This document shows positions 18,100 to 25,101 of a DNA stretch of 64,000 bases, piece after piece. The stretch covers positions 434,001-498,000 of the forward strand of contig CAXXKP010000010.1 in the NCBI GenBank assembly GCA_963663665.2, given 5' to 3'. Every line of letters starts with the position of its first letter. Within the stretch, counting starts at the first letter, position 1. The translations under genes and the position numbers were made by a program. Origin of the DNA: SABI01 sp963663665 (lineage in GTDB: Bacteria > Spirochaetota > Spirochaetia > Sphaerochaetales > Sphaerochaetaceae). Under the pieces are notes generated by a model. That model searched no databases, was not told the DNA's origin, and saw only the letters and a list, made by a program, of their open reading frames with translations.

Positions 18100-18924
18100 A
18101 TGATTAATTATTCTTTAAAAAAAGCGAATACATTTACTGAAGCAATGAGTACACTCTATGAAATTATAACAATGCTTAGAAGTACTGATGGATGTCCATG
18201 GGATAGAGAACAAACAACTAAAAGTGTAAGCAGTGCTATATTAGATGAGACCTATGAATATATTGATGCACTATTAGATAATGATATGAATCTTTGCAGA
18301 GAAGAAATTGGAGATGTACTATTAAATATTTTGTTAGCAACTAGAATACATGAAGAAAATAATGATTTTTCACCAATCGATTATATTAACGAGGTATGTG
18401 AAAAGCTTATTAGACGACATCCACATGTCTTTGGTGAAGAAACTGTTAATAATACTGCTGAGGTAATGGATATTTGGAATAAAGTTAAAATTGAAGTTGA
18501 AGGTAAACATATTCACAAAGAGAACATTTTCTCTAGAATCCCTAAAAAACTACCAGAACTTGATCATGCTGTTGAAATGCAAAAAGCTATGAAAAAAGTT
18601 GGCTTTGATTGGCCAGACATTTCTGGGGTTATAGATAAGATTGAAGAAGAACTAAGAGAAGTTAAAGATGCAATTGAGCACGTAGATGAAAATAAGGATC
18701 ATGTCGAAGAAGAAATAGGAGACTTACTGTTCTCTGTTGTGAATTTAGCACGTTATGCACATATTAACCCATCAATTGCGTTAAGACGTTGTAATAGAAA
18801 AGTTACTGCACGATTTAATGAATTAGCATCACATGCAACAAAAAGAAATATTCCACTAGATGTCGATCATGCAGAGACGTTAAATGAAATTTGGAATGAA
18901 ATTAAGATTAAAGAACGAAATTGA
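18100..18924 (+). CDS. mazG: Nucleoside triphosphate pyrophosphohydrolase
   Basis: Hydrolyses NTPs to NMP and pyrophosphate, a house-cleaning enzyme. The protein has both tandem MazG domains as in E. coli: the first with CPWDREQTTKS, the ExxE motif in ILDETYEYIDAL and REEIGDVLLN; the second with KVGFDWPD, EELREVKDAI and EEEIGDLLFSVVNLARY. The length (274) fits. AAGGA lies about 10 bases before the ATG. It follows the lipoprotein gene by 54 bases and precedes the peptide transporter locus, with no clear functional link to either. Confidence 0.95.
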   Translation: MINYSLKKANTFTEAMSTLYEIITMLRSTDGCPWDREQTTKSVSSAILDETYEYIDALLDNDMNLCREEIGDVLLNILLATRIHEENNDFSPIDYINEVCEKLIRRHPHVFGEETVNNTAEVMDIWNKVKIEVEGKHIHKENIFSRIPKKLPELDHAVEMQKAMKKVGFDWPDISGVIDKIEEELREVKDAIEHVDENKDHVEEEIGDLLFSVVNLARYAHINPSIALRRCNRKVTARFNELASHATKRNIPLDVDHAETLNEIWNEIKIKERN

Positions 18925-18966
18925 TTATTTTTTTACTCATATAGCTTTTTACTTCTAATGGTGTTA

Positions 18967-18984
18967 CCCTTATATCAATAAGGG
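18967..18984 (+). promoter_or_regulatory. Hairpin over the ribosome binding site of the first binding-protein gene
   Basis: Perfect 7-bp stem CCCTTAT/ATAAGGG (18967-18973 with 18978-18984) with a 4-nt loop. The 3' arm contains part of the AGGGGG Shine-Dalgarno (18981-18986) that serves the TTG start at 18993. No T-run follows, so it is not a terminator. It may lower translation. Confidence 0.45.
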
Positions 18985-18992
18985 GGAAACAA

Positions 18993-20516
18993 TTGAAAAG
19001 AAATATCATAGTAATTCTTATAATAACAATATGGGCACTCTATATTCCTTTCTTTCTTTATTCACAAGGTACAGTTGATGCAAACACACCAACAAAAAAA
19101 ATAGTCAGGATTTCTGACACAATGCCAGGTCTTATTACTCCTGGAGTTTGGAATGGTCAGACCTTTTCGTTAAATTCATCAATATATGAGTATCTTGTAG
19201 CATTATCACCAGAAGATAACTCATTAATTCCAGAACTAGCTACCTCTTGGGAATCTCAAGACGGAAAAGAATGGACAATTACGATTCGAGAGGGCATTAC
19301 ATTTCATGATGGATCCCGTTTAACAAGTGAAGATATCAAATTCACAATCATGCGTACTCAAGATACTTCAATTGGGCATTCAAAGAAGGCAGATTTCGCA
19401 GCAGTTGAATCTATTTCCACTCCAGATGAATACACACTTATTATCCGACTTAAAGAAATTCGCCCAACATTTATGTACCAATTTACGGATTATAATATGG
19501 CAATACTCTCATCAGATTATGATTATAAAGCATTCGGTGAATCAAAACCAATGGGAACTGGACCATTTAAAATAAAGAGCATTACACCAAAAGAATCTGC
19601 AGTTCTTGTTCGTAATGAAAATTATTGGGATTCCCCCTACCCTTTAGTTGATGAATTACATATTTACTTTAGTTCAGATATTGAAGTCTCTCTTTCAATG
19701 TTAATTAGTAATCAAGTTGATGTAGTACCATTTATTACACCAGTAATGAAGAAACGAATAGACACTTATCCAAACTTAAAAGTCGTCATTCCATATCAAG
19801 AGCAACGCTACATTTCTATGGCAGTAGATACAAAACCATTTAATGATAACAGGGTGAGACTTGCTATTAAATATGCTATGGATCCTGCGGTAATTGCTCG
19901 TAGTGCTAATTTATCTTTAGGAGAAGGAATTAACTACAGTGAAACACCAATCATGGCCCTACTCCCTCAATATGTTGACTTCCCTGTGAGAGGCCGAGAT
20001 TTGGAAAAATCAAAAGCCCTTCTTCGTGAAGCAGGATATCCAAATGGAATAAAAATTCAACTTACATATGCATCAGATCATGCATTCAATCAAGCACTCG
20101 TACAGGCAATAAAAGAGCTAGCAAAAGATGCTAATATAGATATTCAATTAAAAGGATACCCGAGAGATATCTATTTTGCACAATATTGGCTTAAAGAACC
20201 TTTTACTCTCACAACATGGGGAGGAAGGGCTGACCCAAGTATGTTATTGCAATTAGCATATAAATCTGATGCCCCTTGGAATGAATCACACATAAAAGAT
20301 CCATACTTAGATAATCTTATTGATTCAATCAGTAAAGAAGTTGACCAAGAGATACGAAATGATTTATATAATGAATTGCAGCAATATTTTATAAGAAATG
20401 GGGCTATGCTTAATATTCAGGTTCCTTATTTTGTAGCGATGAGCAAAAAGATTGAAGGTTATGAACAACCACTTTCGATGCTTCCTAACTACAAAAAAGT
20501 TTATATAAATGAGTGA
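18993..20516 (+). CDS. Peptide-type ABC transporter substrate-binding protein, copy 1
   Basis: Periplasmic binding protein of the SBP_bac_5 family (oligopeptide, dipeptide or nickel). It starts with TTG behind AGGGGG. A Sec signal peptide covers about residues 1-25 (hydrophobic IIVILIITIWALYIPFFLY) with no lipobox Cys. Family landmarks: WTITIREGITFHDG, MGTGPFKIKS and NENYWDS. It is a close paralogue of the protein at 21798-23309; both share GQTFSLNSSIYEY, ESKPMGTGPF, SDAPWNESH and QPLSMLP. It has no permease of its own and is followed by the regulator gene (4-base overlap), so it may feed the same permease or act as a sensor. Ligand not predictable. Confidence 0.88.
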   Translation: MKRNIIVILIITIWALYIPFFLYSQGTVDANTPTKKIVRISDTMPGLITPGVWNGQTFSLNSSIYEYLVALSPEDNSLIPELATSWESQDGKEWTITIREGITFHDGSRLTSEDIKFTIMRTQDTSIGHSKKADFAAVESISTPDEYTLIIRLKEIRPTFMYQFTDYNMAILSSDYDYKAFGESKPMGTGPFKIKSITPKESAVLVRNENYWDSPYPLVDELHIYFSSDIEVSLSMLISNQVDVVPFITPVMKKRIDTYPNLKVVIPYQEQRYISMAVDTKPFNDNRVRLAIKYAMDPAVIARSANLSLGEGINYSETPIMALLPQYVDFPVRGRDLEKSKALLREAGYPNGIKIQLTYASDHAFNQALVQAIKELAKDANIDIQLKGYPRDIYFAQYWLKEPFTLTTWGGRADPSMLLQLAYKSDAPWNESHIKDPYLDNLIDSISKEVDQEIRNDLYNELQQYFIRNGAMLNIQVPYFVAMSKKIEGYEQPLSMLPNYKKVYINE

Positions 20517-21226
20517 TAAAAAGAGAAAATATTTCAATGAATGAACAAGATGAAACATCTAGAATTCCTATCGTTAAAAGAAAAAAACGAGAAGGCCTTC
20601 CTACATATGTACGTATAGCACACGATATAGCACTTAGAATTGCCAATGGTGATATAAAGGAAGGCAAAAAGTTATCAGGTAGATCAATTATGAGTAGTGA
20701 ATATGGTGTTTCTCCAGAGACTATTCGCAGATCTTTTTCATTGCTTGAAGAAATGCAAGTTGTTAGCGTTCATCAAAATAGTGGTGTAATTGTCCTTTCG
20801 TCCCAAAAAGCAAATCAATATGTAGAACGTCACATCACCCGTGATACTCGTCGAGAACTCTTAAAAAGAATGCATAAAATTTATGAGATGCAAAGAGAAG
20901 CTTATGATGAGTTGATGGATTTGACAAATACACTCGTTGATTCAACTGAACATTTCATTGCTTCAAGCCCCTTTTATACATTTGAAGCAACGGTACCTCC
21001 CTACTCCTTTACCATTGATAAATCGTTAAGGGATCTTGACTTCTGGCAAAAAACTAAAGCAACAGTCATAGCTATTAAAAGAGAAGGAAAAGTTATTATT
21101 TCGCCTGGACCCCATGAAAAATTCTTAGCATATGATATTCTTGTAATGGTAGGTAAACCATCTACAAAAGAAGATGTGAATCGTCTGCTTACTAGCTCAA
21201 CTAAATTAGAAAATGTTTTAAATTAA
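20513..21226 (+). CDS. GntR-type regulator with C-terminal RCK_C domain (BusR-like)
   Basis: Three parts are visible in 237 residues. A winged helix (about 28-98: LPTYVRIAHDIALRIANGDI, SSEYGVSPETIRRSFSLLEE, then the wing). A charged helical stretch (about 105-150) that could be a coiled coil. An RCK_C/TrkA_C domain (about 158-230: SLRDLDFWQKTKATVIAIKR, EGKVIISPGPHEKFLAYDIL). This is the architecture of BusR, the c-di-AMP-dependent repressor of betaine uptake in streptococci and lactococci. The GTG at 20513 overlaps the upstream stop; an ATG at 20537 is an alternative. The likely target is the promoter at 21623, in front of the opp genes. c-di-AMP binding is inferred from architecture only. 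Confidence 0.8.
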   Translation: MIKRENISMNEQDETSRIPIVKRKKREGLPTYVRIAHDIALRIANGDIKEGKKLSGRSIMSSEYGVSPETIRRSFSLLEEMQVVSVHQNSGVIVLSSQKANQYVERHITRDTRRELLKRMHKIYEMQREAYDELMDLTNTLVDSTEHFIASSPFYTFEATVPPYSFTIDKSLRDLDFWQKTKATVIAIKREGKVIISPGPHEKFLAYDILVMVGKPSTKEDVNRLLTSSTKLENVLN

Positions 21227-21622
21227 GGTCTTAATACACCCTTAGGCGATATATTCAATTATTCTACTTTGTAAAAAATTATTAACTGAATTCTCTTATT
21301 CGGATCTAACAACATAAAAGGGATAGGACTTTGCTAAAAACCTATTTATTTTCCAAAAAGTTTTATTATATCCTTCTCTCATAATTATTTAGTTATTTAC
21401 TTTAAAAAATATATCTAATATATGACGACATGTTAGTCTAAGAAAATAATTGATATGGATTTCAGATTTTCTATAAAAGAACTATTATCTCTTTACATAG
21501 TTAGAAGATATTTTTTTTATTTTTGAATATTTTAATTAATTATTTATTCTAGGAACAAATTGTATGAAAATATTTGGGACCTTGTTCATCTTATTGTTAC
21601 ACTTTGAATACCCTTATAAATA

Positions 21623-21651
21623 TTGACAACCGACAATTTATAGTGTTTAAT
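21623..21651 (+). promoter_or_regulatory. Strong sigma-70 promoter of the opp operon
   Basis: Perfect TTGACA (21623-21628), 17-bp spacer and TTTAAT (21646-21651, five of six bases). Predicted start near 21658, leaving a leader of about 140 bases before the ATG at 21798. The inverted repeat at 21625-21660 overlaps the -35 and the start point. Confidence 0.78.
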
Positions 21652-21660
21652 GAGGTTGTC
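21625..21660 (+). promoter_or_regulatory. Candidate operator: GACAACC / GGTTGTC halves 22 bp apart
   Basis: GACAACC (21625-21631) and its exact reverse complement GGTTGTC (21654-21660) are separated by 22 bp. In a second register AACCGACAA (21628-21636) pairs perfectly with TTGTCGGTT (21656-21664). One half covers the -35, the other the predicted start of transcription, the classic position for a repressor. An outer pair CCTTATAA (21612-21619) / TTATAAGG (21664-21671) flanks it. A binding site for the BusR-like regulator is my inference. Confidence 0.6.
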
Positions 21661-21676
21661 GGTTTATAAGGAATAA

Positions 21677-21725
21677 AAGGGAACTCTCTCATCTCCCTTA
21701 TGAAACGCATATCAAACTGTTTGAT
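21677..21725 (+). promoter_or_regulatory. Two hairpins in the opp leader
   Basis: AAGGGA (21677-21682) pairs with TCCCTT (21694-21699), and ATCAAA (21711-21716) with TTTGAT (21720-21725) over a 3-nt loop. No T-run follows either. They lie in the predicted 5' leader and may affect stability or translation; no known riboswitch class is recognised. Confidence 0.35.
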
Positions 21726-21797
21726 GAGAATTATCCAGTATCAATTAAGAAATACATTTAATAAATCGACACAAAACAATTTTCTTGGAGGAAATAT

Positions 21798-23309
21798 ATG
21801 AAAAGAAACCTATTATTAGTAGTAATAATACTTTTAGCTTTTTCATCGTTTGTATATGCAAATGGTGAAAAAGAACCTGCATCTGAATTAAAAGTAATTC
21901 GGATAGCAGAACAGGTACCGAATCTAATTACACCAGGGGCATGGGATGGGCAGACCTTCTCTTTAAATTCATCTATTTATGAATATCTTATTGAAATCAA
22001 TGCTGAGACTGGCAAATTAGATCCAATTCTTGCTCTTGATTGGGATTCTAAAGATGGTAAAAGATGGATAATTAAACTAAGAGAAGGAGTTAAATTCCAT
22101 GATGGTTCAGATTTTAATGCTGAAGATGTAAAATTTACTATTGAAAGAACTCAAGACCCAACTATAGGGCACTTAAAGAAAAATGATTTTGCATCTGTTG
22201 AATCTGTTGAAATCATTGATAATTATACTGTTGCCATTAACCTAAAAGAACCAAAACCTACTTTTATGTTTCTCTTTACAGATTATAATATGATGATGAT
22301 TAGTAGTGATTATGATTATGCTAAGTTAGGGGAATCAAAACCTATGGGAACTGGTCCGTTTATCCCGAAACAAATCATTCCAAAAGAATCAGCTCTTCTC
22401 GTTAAGAATGAAAATTATTGGAACCCTGAACTTCCTAAATTAGATCAATTACTCATATATTTTGTTCCAGATATTGAAGCATCTATTTCTATGTTAGAGA
22501 GTGATAGAGTTGATGTTGTTCCATTTGTTACACCAATAATTAAACAGAGAATTGAAAAATTACCAGGATTAAAAGTAATTTCTCCTTACCAAGAACATAG
22601 ATTTATTGCTCTTGTACAAGATATGAAACCTTTTGATGATAATAGAGTCCGTCTTGCGTTTAAGTATGCAATGGATCCGCAAATCATAGCGAAAAGTGTA
22701 GCTCAAATGGATCTCAATAAAGGTGTCTCTTATAACGAAACTCCTGTCTTAAACATTCAAGCTGAATATCTTGATATTCCACTTCGTGGACGAGACATTG
22801 ACAAAGCAAAAGCGTTGTTAAAGGAAGCTGGCTATCCTAACGGAGTTACAGTAGAACTTTATTATGCATCTGATCATCCATTTGGAAAAGAACTTGCTCA
22901 AACAGTACAAGAACTTGCAGCACCTGCTGGGTTTAATATTGAATTAAAAGGTTATACACGTGATATTTATCTTTCACAATATTGGCTTCATGTTCCGCTT
23001 TGTATTACTGGTTGGGGTCCTAGAAGTGATATATCAATGCTTCTTAACTATGCATTTAGAAGCGATGCCCCTTGGAACGAATCACATACCAATATGAAAG
23101 AAGTAGATATTCTTATAGACAAAATCAGTGGTGAAGTTGATCCAGAAGTACGTTTAGGGTACTATCATGAATTACAAAAAATATTCTATGAGAAAGGGAC
23201 CATTATTAATGTCCAAGTACCTTATCTTGTTGCAATTAATGACAAAGTGGTAGATTACCGACAACCATTATCAATGCTTCCACAATACAAATACACGGAT
23301 ATAAAATGA
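21798..23309 (+). CDS. Peptide-type ABC transporter substrate-binding protein, copy 2
   Basis: Second SBP_bac_5 protein, 503 residues, first gene of the transporter operon with a strong GGAGGAAA before the ATG. The signal peptide is MKRNLLLVVIILLAFSSFVYA, cleaved before NGEKEP; no lipobox. WIIKLREGVKFHDG, MGTGPFIPKQ and NENYWNPELP mark the family. It is clearly paralogous to the protein at 18993-20516 along the whole length. The stop overlaps the start of the permease gene (ATGA), so this is the cognate binding protein. The substrate is unknown; peptide is the default for the family. Confidence 0.92.
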   Translation: MKRNLLLVVIILLAFSSFVYANGEKEPASELKVIRIAEQVPNLITPGAWDGQTFSLNSSIYEYLIEINAETGKLDPILALDWDSKDGKRWIIKLREGVKFHDGSDFNAEDVKFTIERTQDPTIGHLKKNDFASVESVEIIDNYTVAINLKEPKPTFMFLFTDYNMMMISSDYDYAKLGESKPMGTGPFIPKQIIPKESALLVKNENYWNPELPKLDQLLIYFVPDIEASISMLESDRVDVVPFVTPIIKQRIEKLPGLKVISPYQEHRFIALVQDMKPFDDNRVRLAFKYAMDPQIIAKSVAQMDLNKGVSYNETPVLNIQAEYLDIPLRGRDIDKAKALLKEAGYPNGVTVELYYASDHPFGKELAQTVQELAAPAGFNIELKGYTRDIYLSQYWLHVPLCITGWGPRSDISMLLNYAFRSDAPWNESHTNMKEVDILIDKISGEVDPEVRLGYYHELQKIFYEKGTIINVQVPYLVAINDKVVDYRQPLSMLPQYKYTDIK

Positions 23310-24274
23310 AAACGAATTTTTCCATAATATTTTCTAAAGTAGGGTCGCTTCTGGCGACCCTACTCATCATGTCTTTTATCATTTTTATGCTTGTTGAAAT
23401 AATGCCAGGAGATGTTGCTCAAATGATTCTTGGTCAGAGTGCAACAGATGAAGCCGTTGCTGCATTACGAGAAGCACGGGGCTTAAATGATCCAGTACTC
23501 ACTCGATATTTCAGATGGGTCAGTGGAGTCGTTAGAGGTGATTTGGGAGATTCAATTTATATGCAAGGAGTTGCTATAAATTCAATCCTCTGGAGAAAAG
23601 TTGGTCACTCATTACTGTTAGCATTGACCGCTTTTATTTTCTTTGTCCCTCTATCCATATTTTTTGGCGTCCTTGCGGGAGTCAAAGAGAAAACATGGGT
23701 AGATTCCGTAATTTCGTATATAGGACTAGCCACTATGGCGCTTCCTGAATTTGTATCTGGAGTATTTCTTATTACAATATTTGCAGTTCAGCTAAAAATA
23801 TTTCCAATAGTAAGTGTTATTCCTATTGGAGAGACACTTTTTATGAACCTTAATATTGTTATACTTCCAGCGCTTAGTATCACCTTTGTCATGTTCGGGT
23901 ATATTTCTCGTATGCAAAGGTCAAGTATGATTATGGTAATGAATTCTGATTATATAAGAAGCGCCATTCTTAAAGGAATGCCTCGTAAATATATTATATT
24001 TAGACATGCTTTAAAAAATGCATTATTGCCCACTATTACGATTATTGGAATGAATATGGGATGGCTATTTGGCGGTCTCATTGTTGTTGAAACTCTATTC
24101 GGATTTCCTGGAATGGGATCTTTATTAATGACCGCAATTAAAACAAGAGATGTTCCACTTATAGAAGCTTGTGTGTTACTCATTACAGTAATATATTCAG
24201 TTTCTACAATGATTACGGATCTTATGTATAGTTATCTGAATCCTCGAGTACGTTTTCAAGGAGGACAAAGATGA
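23306..24274 (+). CDS. oppB: Peptide-type ABC transporter permease, OppB/DppB type
   Basis: Inner-membrane permease with six helices in 322 residues. The N-terminal signature MPGDVAQMILGQSATDEAVA and the EAA loop YIRSAILKGMPRKYIIFRHA, followed by LKNALLPTITIIG and VVETLFGFPGMGSLL, identify the OppB/DppB type. It overlaps both neighbours by ATGA, giving tight translational coupling. It pairs with the OppC-type protein downstream. Confidence 0.94.
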   Translation: MKTNFSIIFSKVGSLLATLLIMSFIIFMLVEIMPGDVAQMILGQSATDEAVAALREARGLNDPVLTRYFRWVSGVVRGDLGDSIYMQGVAINSILWRKVGHSLLLALTAFIFFVPLSIFFGVLAGVKEKTWVDSVISYIGLATMALPEFVSGVFLITIFAVQLKIFPIVSVIPIGETLFMNLNIVILPALSITFVMFGYISRMQRSSMIMVMNSDYIRSAILKGMPRKYIIFRHALKNALLPTITIIGMNMGWLFGGLIVVETLFGFPGMGSLLMTAIKTRDVPLIEACVLLITVIYSVSTMITDLMYSYLNPRVRFQGGQR

Positions 24275-25101
24275 AATATGCATTCTATCAATTAAAAAAA
24301 TATCCTCTAGCCTTTATAGCAATCATTATTATTTTATTTTGGGTAGTATCTGCACTTTTTGGCCCTTCCCTATTAGAATTCACATACACTCAAATGGATA
24401 GTGAATTCCAGATGGTTTCACCTGGTGTAAATAATCATATTCTTGGAACCGATGCACTCGGTCGCGATATCCTCTCTCGAATCGTAGTTGGTAGTAGATC
24501 AATATTAACTGTTGCTCTATTCACTTCTATTTTTTCAACAATTATTGGTGTTATTCTAGGGTTCTCTGCAGGATACTTTAGTGGAACATTAGATACTATA
24601 TTTTTGAGAACGATGGATATTCTTATGGCAATACCACCTTTAGTGCTCTCTATGGTTGTCCTAGGGATCTTAGGAGACTCAACAATAGTGAGCCTGACAA
24701 TTATTGTGTCCATTGCATTTATTCCAGCAACTGCACGTGTTTCAAGAGGAGTATTACTCGCTGAAAAAGGGAATGAGTATGTTGATGCAGCAAAAATCAG
24801 AGGAGAAAATCATCTCTATATCATGTTTGTAGAAATTCTGCCCAATACCATTGGGCCGATAATTGTAGAGGCTACTGCACGATTTGCCTATTCGATAATG
24901 ATGGTTGCATCATTAGGATTCTTGGGAGTAGGACTGCAACCTCCTACACCAGACTGGGGGATGTTGGTTATTGAGAATAAACCTATTATTGCTCAAGCTC
25001 CGTGGGCGGTGTTATTCCCTGCTCTTGCAATTGCTTCATTAGTTATTGCAATATCAATTTTTTCTGACTTTGTCAGTAAGGTTTTAATACATGAAAGATA
25101 G
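24271..25101 (+). CDS. oppC: Peptide-type ABC transporter permease, OppC/DppC type
   Basis: Second permease half, 276 residues with six helices. The family markers HILGTDALGRDILSRIV after the first periplasmic segment, the EAA loop around YVDAAKIRGENHLYIMFVEI LPN and the closing GVGLQPPTPDWGMLV are all present. Starts in the stop of oppB and overlaps the ATPase gene by 11 bases. Confidence 0.94.
   Translation: MKYAFYQLKKYPLAFIAIIIILFWVVSALFGPSLLEFTYTQMDSEFQMVSPGVNNHILGTDALGRDILSRIVVGSRSILTVALFTSIFSTIIGVILGFSAGYFSGTLDTIFLRTMDILMAIPPLVLSMVVLGILGDSTIVSLTIIVSIAFIPATARVSRGVLLAEKGNEYVDAAKIRGENHLYIMFVEILPNTIGPIIVEATARFAYSIMMVASLGFLGVGLQPPTPDWGMLVIENKPIIAQAPWAVLFPALAIASLVIAISIFSDFVSKVLIHER

Larger units (their letters stand above)
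21227..21797 (+). other. 571-bp gene-free regulatory gap before the opp operon
   Basis: The first ~380 bases are very A/T-rich with long T and A runs and no open frame or RNA gene I can support. From about 21610 on it becomes structured: promoter, paired inverted repeats and a ~140-base leader with two hairpins, ending with TTGGAGGAA, the Shine-Dalgarno of the second binding-protein gene. The nine bases ACCCTTATA occur here (21610-21618) and upstream of the first binding-protein gene (18966-18974). Confidence 0.6.

Noticed and set aside
18967..18984. Hairpin after mazG as a terminator
   Set aside because: No T-run follows, and the stem overlaps the Shine-Dalgarno of the next gene; a regulatory role fits better.
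21227..21610. Remnant gene or mobile element in the A/T-rich gap
   Set aside because: No open frame, terminal repeats or coding periodicity could be seen on either strand.
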